A stretch of 64,000 nt of DNA from NCBI GenBank assembly GCA_040755915.1, contig JBFLWM010000001.1, forward strand, positions 29,963 to 93,962. The letters are read 5' to 3'. Below are positions 18,086 to 25,365 of the stretch, piece by piece. The stretch's first letter is position 1, and each line of letters opens with the position of its first letter. The notes below the pieces were generated by a model. That model saw only the letters and a list, made by a program, of their open reading frames with translations. It did no database searches and was not told the origin of the DNA. The position numbers were made by a program, and so were the translations under genes. Origin of the DNA: Sulfurivermis sp040755915 (GTDB taxonomy: Bacteria > Pseudomonadota > Gammaproteobacteria > Thiohalomonadales > Thiohalomonadaceae).

Positions 18086-18627
18086 CAGCGAACCTCCGGA
18101 GTCTGGCGTTCAGTGGCGGATTCCAGTTCAAAATATTCACGGTGCCGGAAGCCGAACAGACGGGCCAGCAGCAGGTCGGGAAAGGAATCGATACGGGTGT
18201 TGAGATTGCGCACCGCACCATTGTAGTAGCGGCGGGCGTATTGCAAGTGGTCTTCCACGGCGGTGATGTCGTGTTGCAGGGCGAGGAAGTTCTGGTTCGC
18301 CTTCAATTCCGGATACTGTTCTGCCACGGCCAGCAACTGGCGCATGCCGGTGCCGAGCGCACTTTCCAGACGGCCCTTTTCGGCCAGGGCAGTGGTGTGT
18401 TCGCTCCGGGTGCGCAGTTCGATGACGGCGCTGAGGGTGGCCTGTTCATAGGCGGCGTACTGTTTGACCGCGTCGACCAGTTTGGGCAGCAGGTCGTGGC
18501 GCCGTTTGAGCTGGACGGAGATGTCCGACCAGGCGGCGAGCACGCGGTTGCGGTCACGCACCAGCAGGTTGTAGATGATGACGCCCCAGACGAAGAGGGC
18601 GGTGAGCAGCAGGCCGGGCAGTTCCAT
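18085..18627 (-). CDS. LemA family protein
   Basis: The 180-residue protein has an N-terminal membrane segment (about 5-22) and a helical body. Family marks are YNLLVRDRNRVLAAWSDISV near residue 20, the KRRHDLLPKLVDAVKQYA stretch near 43 and the ARRYYNGAVRNLNTRIDSFP region near 137. LemA proteins are membrane-anchored helical bundles of poorly known function that often sit next to TPM or DUF2207 genes, as here (TGATG overlap with the downstream gene). It is the first gene of a two-gene unit that starts just downstream of folD. Confidence 0.93.
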   Translation of the reverse strand: MELPGLLLTALFVWGVIIYNLLVRDRNRVLAAWSDISVQLKRRHDLLPKLVDAVKQYAAYEQATLSAVIELRTRSEHTTALAEKGRLESALGTGMRQLLAVAEQYPELKANQNFLALQHDITAVEDHLQYARRYYNGAVRNLNTRIDSFPDLLLARLFGFRHREYFELESATERQTPEVR

Positions 18628-18675
18628 GGCGGCGGGTTCTGTTGTAATTGTCCCGCCGATAATGCCAAAGCTGCC

Positions 18676-19530
18676 TTATTTATGCAGCTTGTCGGCGGCG
18701 TCGAGGGTGTTCTGCAGCAGCAGGGCGCGGGTCATGGGCCCGACGCCGCCCGGCACCGGGGTGATCCAGCCGGCCACCTGGCTGACGCCGGCGTAGTCCA
18801 CGTCGCCCACCAGCTTGCCGTCGGCGGTGCGATTGATGCCGACATCGATGACGATGGCGCCGGGCTTGATCCAGTCGGCCTTGACCAGACCGGGTTTGCC
18901 CACGGCTACCACCACGATGTCGGCCTGACGGGCCAGGGCGGCGCTGTCGCGGGTGAAGCGGTGGCAGGTGCTGACGGTGCAGCCGGCCAGCAGCAGTTCC
19001 AGGCCCATGGGACGGCCGACGATGTTGGAGGCGCCCACCACCACCGCGTGCATCCCCTTGAGCGACTGTCCGAGGCTTTCCAGCAGCACCATCACGCCAC
19101 GCGGGGTGCAGGGACGCAGCACCGGCATGCGCAGGGCAAGGCGGCCGATGTTGTAGGGATGAAAGCCGTCCACATCCTTGTCCGGGTGGATGCGTTCAAT
19201 GACCTTTTCGGCGTCGATGTGTGCGGGCAGCGGCAGCTGTACCAGGATGCCGTCGACGCTGGTATCGGCATTCAGTTCATCGATGAGGCCGAGCAGCTGC
19301 TGCTCACTGGTGTCGGCGGCCAGGTCGTAGGCGCGGGAGGCGAAGCCCACCTCGGCGCAATCCTTGCGCTTGTGTGCCACATAGACCTCGGAGGCCGGAT
19401 CGTTGCCCACCAGGATCACGGCGAGGCCGGGGGCACGCAGTCCCTTGGCGACGCGCTCGTCCACACGTTGCTTGACCTGCTGGCGGAGTCGGGATGCGAT
19501 GGCCTTGCCGTCGATGATCTGCGCGCTCAT
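18676..19530 (-). CDS. folD: Methylenetetrahydrofolate dehydrogenase/cyclohydrolase
   Basis: FolD converts 5,10-methylene-THF to 10-formyl-THF in two steps using NADP, supplying one-carbon units for purines and formyl-Met. The 284-residue protein (E. coli 288) begins MSAQIIDGKAIA. It shows VGNDPASEVYVAHKRKDC near residue 38 with the catalytic Lys, the GILVQLPLP signature near 95, HPDKDVDGFHP near 115, the NADP loop VVGASNIVGRPMG near 165 and the C-terminal TPVPGGVGPMT. The reading frame continues upstream of 19530, but that part shows no family sequence. The tRNA operon promoter diverges from it. Confidence 0.96.
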   Translation of the reverse strand: MSAQIIDGKAIASRLRQQVKQRVDERVAKGLRAPGLAVILVGNDPASEVYVAHKRKDCAEVGFASRAYDLAADTSEQQLLGLIDELNADTSVDGILVQLPLPAHIDAEKVIERIHPDKDVDGFHPYNIGRLALRMPVLRPCTPRGVMVLLESLGQSLKGMHAVVVGASNIVGRPMGLELLLAGCTVSTCHRFTRDSAALARQADIVVVAVGKPGLVKADWIKPGAIVIDVGINRTADGKLVGDVDYAGVSQVAGWITPVPGGVGPMTRALLLQNTLDAADKLHK

Positions 19531-19671
19531 AACCTTGCCGTGGGCTGAAAATGGAAGCGGCATATGTTCGCACGCCGGGCGCGGTTTCGCCAAGATTCGT
19601 GCGGTATTGCGCGCGTCTTTTCCTATATAATGTCCGCCATTGCAGCAAGCCGCACCCGACGGTTCCGGCCG

Positions 19672-19700
19672 TTGACTCGCCGGCGGTCGGCGCGTATTAT
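19672..19700 (+). promoter_or_regulatory. Sigma-70 promoter for the tRNA-Pro-Arg-His operon
   Basis: TTGACT (19672-19677) and TATTAT (19695-19700) are separated by exactly 17 bases. The bases after the -10 element are G/C-rich (CGCCCGC), as in stringently controlled stable-RNA promoters. The predicted start, about 19707, is 41 bases before tRNA-Pro. Confidence 0.75.
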
Positions 19701-19747
19701 CGCCCGCTTCGCGCGTCCTGCCGCTGGTCGGGCGCGGCTCCTGAATC

Positions 19748-19824
19748 CGGGGTATAGCGCAGTCCGGTAGCGCGCCTGCTTTGGGAGCAGGATGTCGGGG
19801 GTTCAAATCCCTCTACCCCGACCA
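19748..19824 (+). tRNA. tRNA-Pro (anticodon TGG)
   Basis: The acceptor stem CGGGGTA/TACCCCG pairs perfectly. The anticodon loop reads TTTGGGA (anticodon TGG), the T loop is GTTCAAATC and CCA is encoded. It is the first of three tRNAs in an operon that resembles the argX-hisR-proM cluster of other gammaproteobacteria in a different order. Confidence 0.97.
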
Positions 19825-19874
19825 ACTCGATTAAGGGACCGTTTTTCGATAGGATACGCGGACTCGGCCATCCG

Positions 19875-19951
19875 GCGCCCGTAGCTCATCCGGATAGAGC
19901 ATCGGCCTTCTAAGCCGAGGGTAGCAGGTTCGAGTCCTGCCGGGCGCGCCA
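19875..19951 (+). tRNA. tRNA-Arg (anticodon TCT)
   Basis: The acceptor stem GCGCCCG/CGGGCGC is perfect. The anticodon loop CTTCTAA carries TCT for AGA/AGG codons. The T arm CAGGTTCGAGTCCTG and an encoded CCA are present. It is the second member of the operon, 50 bases after tRNA-Pro. Confidence 0.97.
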
Positions 19952-19987
19952 ATCCCGGCGGCCTCACAGAGGCCTCAGCAGTTCAAT

Positions 19988-20064
19988 GGTGGACGTAGCT
20001 CAGTTGGTAGAGTCCCGGATTGTGATTCCGGCCGTCGTGGGTTCGAGTCCCATCGTCCACCCCA
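19988..20064 (+). tRNA. tRNA-His (anticodon GTG)
   Basis: The gene includes the extra 5' G (G-1 at 19988) opposite discriminator C at 20061, the hallmark of tRNA-His. The acceptor GTGGACG/CGTCCAC pairs fully, the anticodon loop is TTGTGAT and CCA is encoded. It is the last gene of the tRNA operon. Confidence 0.97.
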
Positions 20065-20070
20065 CCTAAC

Positions 20071-20095
20071 AAAAAGCCCGCTTGCGCGGGCTTTT
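20071..20095. terminator. Bidirectional terminator between the tRNA operon and the SafE-like gene
   Basis: An 11-bp perfect inverted repeat AAAAAGCCCGC/GCGGGCTTTTT has a TTG loop, with T runs usable on both strands. It ends the tRNA operon from the left and the minus-strand redox operon from the right. Confidence 0.9.
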
Positions 20096-20115
20096 TCGTT
20101 TTCCGGCTCCCGCTT

Positions 20116-20799
20116 TCAGGCCAGCAGATTGACCCCACCGACGACGATGAGCAGCGCCGCGCTGAGACGCTGTACGCCGTGGCTCCACTGGCGCAGTTGT
20201 TCACGCAGCCGGCTGCCGATGTAGGCGATGCCTATGCCGAAGATCAGCGCCGGGAGGGCGATGGCGCCCAGGCCGAAGGACAGGCCGAGGGCCAGGCCAT
20301 GCATGGCGCTGGTAGTGAGTGCAGCCGAAAACAGCACGGTGCCGAGCGGGGCGCAGGGCGTCAGTGCCATACTGGCACCGAGCAGAAACAGTCCGCCGGG
20401 CATCAGTGTGCGCGGTGCCGCTGGATCGTGCCGCTGCAGCGGCTGTTCTCCGACCGGGCCGGTTGCGCAGACGCGGCGCGGTGCACGACGCGACAGCAGG
20501 GCGAGGCCGACCATGATCGCGGCACAGCCCAGTACCCAGCGTACGCTGCCAAGCCCCGCGTCATCACCCAGATACTGTCCCGCATAGCCCGCCAGCAGGC
20601 CGAGTCCCGCATAGCTGCTCAGACGCCCCAGGGAGAACGGCAGCACCGTGCGCCAGGACTGGCGGATGCCGCCATCGCTGGCGAGAAACACCGGGCCGAG
20701 GTAGGGCAGACAGCTGATGGTGCAGGCACTGAATCCGAACACCAGACCGAGTGCCAGGGCCAGCGGCAGGGTGACGACGGTCTGCGCGATGGGCTCCAT
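20116..20799 (-). CDS. TauE/SafE-UreH-like membrane protein (left-arm copy)
   Basis: The 227-residue protein has about six membrane segments. Residues 20-40 read FGFSACTISCLPYLGPVFLA, with Cys26 and Cys30, and a second half-repeat carries SMALTPCAPLGT with Cys149. That two-fold pattern with membrane Cys-Pro motifs resembles the UreH/SafE and CcdA/DsbD-beta superfamily, so metal, sulfur or reductant transfer are all possible. It starts at 20797-20799 by TGATG overlap with the activase stop and is the last gene of the left-arm operon. A close paralogue lies at 29512-30195 with the same Cys positions. The substrate is not known. Confidence 0.85.
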   Translation of the reverse strand: MEPIAQTVVTLPLALALGLVFGFSACTISCLPYLGPVFLASDGGIRQSWRTVLPFSLGRLSSYAGLGLLAGYAGQYLGDDAGLGSVRWVLGCAAIMVGLALLSRRAPRRVCATGPVGEQPLQRHDPAAPRTLMPGGLFLLGASMALTPCAPLGTVLFSAALTTSAMHGLALGLSFGLGAIALPALIFGIGIAYIGSRLREQLRQWSHGVQRLSAALLIVVGGVNLLA

Positions 20800-21599
20800 C
20801 AGGTTTCCGCCATATATTGGCTGCGCGCCAGTACTGCGGCCCCGAAGGCCGTAGTGGTCTGCGGCTGTTCCGGGATCACCAGTTCGCGACCGAGTTCGTC
20901 TTGGAGCGCGGCGACCAGTCCCTTGTTGAGCGCCGGGCCGCCGTCGAAGTAGACGCGATCCTCGATGCCGACACGCTTGGCCAGACGCACGGTGCGCCGG
21001 GCGATGGAGTAGTGGATGCCGGCGACGATCTCCTCCTTGCCATGGCCCTTGGCCAGCAGACCGATGATCTCCGATTCCGCGAACACCGCGCAGGTACTGT
21101 TGATGGTGAGCGGTGCGCCGCTGCCGCCGAAGTGATAATTGCCCAGCTCTTCCAGATCGATCTCCAGGTTGCGTGCCGCCACGTCGAGAAAGCGGCCGGT
21201 GCCGGCAGCGCATTTGTCGTTCATGGCGAAGTTGCTGACGTTGCCGTGGACGTCGATCTGGATCGCCTTGGAGTCCTGGCCGCCGATATTGATGATGGTA
21301 CGCACGCCACCAAAGGCCTTGCCCACTTCACAGGCACCGACGGCATTGGCGGTGATCTCGCTGATGGAATCGTCCGCCTCCTTGAACAGTTTGCGCCCGT
21401 AGCCGGTGGCGGTGATGAATTTCACCGCATCGCGGGCGATGCTGTGCTGCGCAAGTAGCGCCTCGAAGGTTTCCATGGCGTTCTTGTGGAAGGAGCTGCC
21501 GGTGGGGGCGATACGCGTGCCTACCAGTTGACCATCTTCATCGACCAGCGCTGCCTTGATGGCGGTGGAGCCGATATCGATACCGGCGTAATAATTCAT
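20799..21599 (-). CDS. ATP-dependent activase of a 2-hydroxyacyl-CoA dehydratase-type reductase (BadF/HgdC family)
   Basis: The 266-residue protein is an ASKHA-fold ATPase. GIDIGSTAIKAALVDEDGQ at residues 6-24 is the first phosphate-binding motif, NIGGQDSKAIQID near 104 is the second and DGGPALNKGL near 220 is the adenosine motif. Cys130 (NDKCAAGTGRF) and Cys170 (NSTCAVFAESEI) are the conserved ligands of the single [4Fe-4S] cluster shared at the dimer interface. Homologues use ATP hydrolysis to shoot one very low-potential electron into the partner dehydratase or double-cubane protein. Its start overlaps the partner stop by 4 bases, so the pair is obligately co-expressed. Confidence 0.93.
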   Translation of the reverse strand: MNYYAGIDIGSTAIKAALVDEDGQLVGTRIAPTGSSFHKNAMETFEALLAQHSIARDAVKFITATGYGRKLFKEADDSISEITANAVGACEVGKAFGGVRTIINIGGQDSKAIQIDVHGNVSNFAMNDKCAAGTGRFLDVAARNLEIDLEELGNYHFGGSGAPLTINSTCAVFAESEIIGLLAKGHGKEEIVAGIHYSIARRTVRLAKRVGIEDRVYFDGGPALNKGLVAALQDELGRELVIPEQPQTTTAFGAAVLARSQYMAET

Positions 21600-22870
21600 T
21601 GCTTGTTCCTCTTGCGGGTCTTGAGCGATTCGAGGAAGGCCTCGATGCGAGTGGACAGCTGGCCCATGTCATCCGGACTGTAGTCCGTCTCCACATACAG
21701 CATGGGGATCTCGCGGCTCGCCAGCGAGTCGGCGATGCTGCGGTATTCCATTTCGTACACCTGGCAACCGGCGAAGGCCTGATATACGACACCGTCGACA
21801 TTGAAATCCTCCGCCAGCTGCAACAGGCGGCGCTGGCGATCATCGTTGCGCGTGAAGATGGGACAGGTGCAGGGCTTGAGGTAGCGATCGGCAAGGCCGT
21901 CCACCATGTCGTTGAGCAGCCACTCATCCACCGCTGTCATGTCGTATAACATGCGGTTGGCCGAACAGGTTTCATCGGCTACCACCACGCCACCCGCTTC
22001 CTCGATGAGCAGCGGCAGTTTCAGGTTGGGGAAGATCGGTGGGGAGCCGGTAAACAGGATGCGCGGTGCACGCTTTTGCGCCGCCTGGAAGCCTTCCGTC
22101 TGCCGCAGTTGAAGTTCGGCATTGAGCCGTTCCACTGCAGAAGTCCAGCGATCGAGGTCGTCGAAAAAGTAGGCGTTGGTGACCAGAAATGCATCCTTAC
22201 CGAGAAACAGCGCCGGCGCGCTCTTGCGCAGCTGATGCAGGGTGCGGAAAGCTGCCTGGGCACGGGCGGTGCGGGCCATCGCCTGCTTCAGGTTGTTGCG
22301 CGTCAGCTTGCGCCCGGTCAGTTCGCGCAGGCGCAGAGCCAGGCGGCGCACCGAACGCTGCCAGTACAGCCGCGCCTCCTCGCTTTCCTTGGCCGGCGGC
22401 AGCTCCAGGTCGTGCACCTTGTAGCCCATGGCCTCGATCATCGCGCTGGCCTTGGTTTTCTGGTCGCAGGTGGTTGGATTGACGATCAGCTCTAACGCTT
22501 TTGTGTCAGGTACAGCCGCCTTGGCATGCAGCGAGCCGAGGGTGGCCTTCACCAGCGGGCAGGATTTCGCCGGCATGAAGTCGGCACCGATCTGGTCGTA
22601 ATGGTAGGAGCCATTGCACAGCCTGACCGGCGTGGCACCAAAGGCATAGATCAGTTCTTCCGGCGCATGGATGCAGGTAGTGCCGACCAGCGTGCCCTCG
22701 TGCTTGACCGGTTCACCCTGACAGTAGACGCGGCGGAACAGATCATAGAAGTAGCGCATCGCCGCCGGATTGTCGGGGAAATCGTCCTGAATGCGATCGA
22801 GCAGCGTCTCCGCCTCACGCGCCTGGCGTGAACGGTTGTAGGCGGCGGCCTCACTGGGCGTTGTGTTCAT
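21596..22870 (-). CDS. 2-hydroxyacyl-CoA dehydratase/double-cubane-cluster family reductase
   Basis: The 424-residue protein belongs to the HgdB/BcrC/double-cubane family. It is a single polypeptide with a Cys set at 50, 66, 85, 104, 135, 302, 334, 336 and 369; six or more cysteines spread over both halves is what a double-cubane [8Fe-9S] protein needs, whereas true dehydratases usually come as two subunits. Recognisable stretches are CIHAPEELIYAFGATPVRL near 66, SCPLVKATLGS near 103, TGSPPIFPNLKLPLLIEEAG near 274 and AGCQVYEME near 368. No CoA-pathway genes are nearby. It lies between a membrane polyferredoxin and its activase, with overlaps on both sides. The physiological substrate is unknown. 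Confidence 0.88.
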   Translation of the reverse strand: MNTTPSEAAAYNRSRQAREAETLLDRIQDDFPDNPAAMRYFYDLFRRVYCQGEPVKHEGTLVGTTCIHAPEELIYAFGATPVRLCNGSYHYDQIGADFMPAKSCPLVKATLGSLHAKAAVPDTKALELIVNPTTCDQKTKASAMIEAMGYKVHDLELPPAKESEEARLYWQRSVRRLALRLRELTGRKLTRNNLKQAMARTARAQAAFRTLHQLRKSAPALFLGKDAFLVTNAYFFDDLDRWTSAVERLNAELQLRQTEGFQAAQKRAPRILFTGSPPIFPNLKLPLLIEEAGGVVVADETCSANRMLYDMTAVDEWLLNDMVDGLADRYLKPCTCPIFTRNDDRQRRLLQLAEDFNVDGVVYQAFAGCQVYEMEYRSIADSLASREIPMLYVETDYSPDDMGQLSTRIEAFLESLKTRKRNKQ

Positions 22871-23837
22871 CGTTATGTCCCTTGGTCATGCGCTTGATGA
22901 AGCCTTGTTCGGTGGATTCGAAGATAGGAATGCCGGCGAAAGTTGCCTTGAGCGCGCCCTGTTCCGGACAGTGGGCAACGCATTTGAGGCACAGGATGCA
23001 GTCATCCTGCATGATGCGTGGTTCTTTGACTTCGTCGGCGATTTCCCTGATTTCCATGTCACACACGCGGTAGCAGTCACCACAGCGGGTGCATTTTGCG
23101 CCATCCTTCTTCAGTTTGAGCAGAGCCGGTTTGGACAGCAGATAGTGCAGGGCGCTCATCGGGCAGAAGAAGCAGAAAAATCGTTTCTTGAAGAAGGCAC
23201 CCGCCAGGAACAGGCCGGTCACCAGCATGCCCAGGGCGGTCATTACCATGGTCGTCTTGTTGGAAAAGTCGATGGTGAGTTGGGAGAAGTCCCCGGTAAA
23301 CATCGGGATGATCATGCGTCCCGGGCAGATATCGCAGAACGGTGTCCCCATGTCATGAGGCAGCAGTGCGCCACCGATGCCCAGCGGAATCAGGATCGTC
23401 AGGGCCAGCAGAAGATATTTGATCAGACTGAGGCGGCGAAACTGCCCCTCGGAATAGCGAGAGTAGCGGATGCCGAGGCGGGTGCGCAGGCTGGTGATCC
23501 AGTCCTGCAGGGTGCCCAGGGGGCAGGCATAGCCGCACCACGCCTTGTTCAGCACCAGGAACCACAGGGCAAAGAACAAGAATCCCTGCACGACCATCAG
23601 TCCGGCCCAGCCGAACAAGGTCTTCCACGACATGGCCAGCTGGTGCTGCAGGGGCAGCAGATAGCAGATGCCACCTCGCCCGGCATCGTTGAAGCCACAG
23701 GCAAAGGTGGGCAGGCTCTGGCCCAGATTGATGGCGAAATAGCCGCCATAAACCAGCAGCACGAAGAACAACAGCTGTAACCAGAAGCGGAAACGGCGCA
23801 GGTCGACGCCGTTGACGGCATCTCTAAGCCTTTTCAT
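22851..23837 (-). CDS. NapH/CcoG-like membrane polyferredoxin (left-arm copy)
   Basis: The 328-residue protein has about five membrane segments and many Fe-S motifs. Two ferredoxin motifs are CxxCxxCxxxC at residues 249-259 and 280-290. CxxxCP at 101-106 and CxxCP at 168-172 and 222-226 flank the membrane helices, as in NapH, NosR and RdxA/CcoG. A periplasm-side pair Cys47/Cys58 precedes PLQHQ. The architecture implies electron transfer between quinol or periplasm and cytoplasmic partners. The gene overlaps its neighbours by 14 and 20 bases, coupling it to the reductase. CcoG relatives reduce Cu(II) in cbb3 oxidase assembly. Its right-arm paralogue (28463-29512) keeps every motif. Confidence 0.92.
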   Translation of the reverse strand: MKRLRDAVNGVDLRRFRFWLQLLFFVLLVYGGYFAINLGQSLPTFACGFNDAGRGGICYLLPLQHQLAMSWKTLFGWAGLMVVQGFLFFALWFLVLNKAWCGYACPLGTLQDWITSLRTRLGIRYSRYSEGQFRRLSLIKYLLLALTILIPLGIGGALLPHDMGTPFCDICPGRMIIPMFTGDFSQLTIDFSNKTTMVMTALGMLVTGLFLAGAFFKKRFFCFFCPMSALHYLLSKPALLKLKKDGAKCTRCGDCYRVCDMEIREIADEVKEPRIMQDDCILCLKCVAHCPEQGALKATFAGIPIFESTEQGFIKRMTKGHNDEHNAQ

Positions 23838-24792
23838 CGAAGCGGATCTCCTGGAATCGGTGCTGACGGCGGCGGCGATACAGATAGACAGCTACGCCGG
23901 TAAAGACCAGGGCAAAGGTGCCAAGCAACAGGCCATAGGCATACGATCGATAGTCCCTGGGGGATGGGTAGTAGCTGCCGTTGAGTGTCGCCTCATAACG
24001 GGTCTTCCGGTATTCCAGCTGACCGCTGCCGCCGGCATCGTTCGCTGTATAGACGGCCTGAACGACATAGTCCTGACGATGACGCCGTTCGAATTCGTGC
24101 CAGGGCGGATAGTAATCCCGAATCATCATGAAGCTGGCATGCCCGCTGTCATCCGTGCTGACCGTGTTCCGCCAGCCATGCGTGGTATGAATGGTGACGG
24201 AGGCTCCGGCTTGAGGCTTGCCGTTGCGGAGAACAAGAAACCTGACCGTGTCGCCAAAGCCGATCAGGCTGTGAAAGTTCTCGTCGTCTGAGCGCTCACG
24301 CACGATTTCCAGAGGAATATCGTCTAGGTGGTTTGGCTGAATGAGATTTTTTACGTGGTCATGCCCTTCGCGGCAACTGTGCTTGAGGGACTCGGATTTG
24401 GCAACGATGATGTTTCGTACGCTGTCTGTCACGTTTTCGTTGACCAGGTACAGATTGTAGAACCCCTCATCCGGCATGGCGAAGTTGATGCCATAGGAGC
24501 CGTGTACGTTCCCCGCTTTGACCTCGCTCATTTCACCCTTTGCGTCCAGCAGAAAGACCTTCCCCGGAACCGCCTGATCCAGATAACTGGAGTCCACTGG
24601 GCCGTCACCTGCGCGCAGCCACAAATTCTTGTGATAGATGCCGCGACGAATCTCCACCGGACCGCCATGAGAGTGTTGCGATGTTCCATGCTCCGCATGC
24701 GGCATAGTCTCCGACCACCAGAGCGATGCTGCATGCGAAATGCCCGGGGGCAGGCTGAGCGTCATCCATAAAACAAAAAGGTTTTTTTTCAT
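23824..24792 (-). CDS. Membrane-anchored periplasmic His-rich protein (DUF4198-like, left-arm copy)
   Basis: The 322-residue precursor begins with a signal peptide (MKKNLFVLWMTLSLP to SHA-AS). The mature N-terminus is His-rich (HAEHGTSQHSHGGP). The middle reads as Ig-like or carboxypeptidase-regulatory-like beta domains, as in the DUF4198 (NikK/CbiK-like) periplasmic metal-uptake proteins. A single membrane segment near residues 281-301 is followed by a basic RRRRQHRF cytoplasmic tail. It is the first gene of the left-arm operon; an FNR-type box lies about 78 bases upstream of the start. The metal-binding role is inferred from the His cluster and context, and the family assignment is tentative. 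Confidence 0.7.
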   Translation of the reverse strand: MKKNLFVLWMTLSLPPGISHAASLWWSETMPHAEHGTSQHSHGGPVEIRRGIYHKNLWLRAGDGPVDSSYLDQAVPGKVFLLDAKGEMSEVKAGNVHGSYGINFAMPDEGFYNLYLVNENVTDSVRNIIVAKSESLKHSCREGHDHVKNLIQPNHLDDIPLEIVRERSDDENFHSLIGFGDTVRFLVLRNGKPQAGASVTIHTTHGWRNTVSTDDSGHASFMMIRDYYPPWHEFERRHRQDYVVQAVYTANDAGGSGQLEYRKTRYEATLNGSYYPSPRDYRSYAYGLLLGTFALVFTGVAVYLYRRRRQHRFQEIRFDEKA

Positions 24793-24863
24793 TGTTCGCG
24801 TTCTCGGCAAAGGATGGTGCAAATGCTGGGGCGGCATCCTGATTTGTTAACGACAGAGTGTCG

Positions 24864-24877
24864 TTGACCATGATCAA
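24864..24877. promoter_or_regulatory. FNR/Anr-type box for the left-arm operon
   Basis: TTGAC-CATG-ATCAA matches the FNR/Anr/Dnr consensus TTGAT-N4-ATCAA at 9 of 10 positions. Its centre is about 78 bases upstream of the left-arm first start codon, a distance compatible with activation. No convincing -10 element could be fixed downstream. Confidence 0.6.
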
Positions 24878-25215
24878 GATACCAGAGCTGTGAGGTGTGA
24901 GCATATGTCGTGCCATGAATTAGTTGTTGAACTATGTATGATGTGCAGGCTTGTGCGGGGCCAGGGTGCGCGAAAAGACGCGGTAGTGCGGAATATGGCG
25001 CAAATCAGCAGGCGGGATGGTCTGCGAGATTGGGGTTTGTGCAAAAAAACGACTTAATTTCGAGCTTTGAAAAGTGTGTGATATGACGCAGTCGTGTGTG
25101 AACTGACGACGCTGGCACAAGCTGTTGAGATTGCCTGGCAAGCAAATCAGATAGTTACGTTTGGTATGGATAGTGCAAACACCGTGGCCGCAAGCTTAAA
25201 TATGGCAATTTGCGG

Positions 25216-25229
25216 TTGATTTGGGTCAA
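25216..25229. promoter_or_regulatory. FNR/Anr-type box for the TonB-receptor operon
   Basis: TTGAT-TTGG-GTCAA matches the consensus at 9 of 10 positions. If centred at -41.5 (class II), transcription would begin near 25264, and a weak -10-like CAATAT lies at 25252-25257. It is about 140 bases before the receptor start. Confidence 0.6.
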
Positions 25230-25365
25230 GGTGAGTTGGTGGTTGCGTCAACAATATTTCATCTCGACGACATCATCGGTTGATCGCCGTACGGCTGCAT
25301 GGATGCATGCCACAAAACAAACAATGACGTCACGTAAGGCGTGACAAACCTTCAAGGGGTGTGCA

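Larger units (their letters stand above)
24793..25365. other. 573-bp divergent regulatory region of the redox/TonB island
   Basis: No gene is visible here. The sequence is clearly AT-richer than the flanking housekeeping regions. It contains FNR-type boxes at 24864-24877 and 25216-25229, and the ribosome site AAGGGG before the receptor gene at 25366. No sigma-54 (GG-N10-GC) promoter, Fur box or cobalamin riboswitch was seen on reading it. Confidence 0.7.

Noticed and set aside
16766..18226. Plus-strand 486-codon frame
   Set aside because: It is a mirror of the DUF2207 and LemA genes on the other strand, which have signal peptide, family motifs and a TGATG overlap.
24793..25365. Cobalamin riboswitch or sigma-54 promoter before the TonB receptor
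   Set aside because: No B12-box sequence and no GG-N10-GC arrangement were found on either strand; the FNR-type boxes are the only clear signals.
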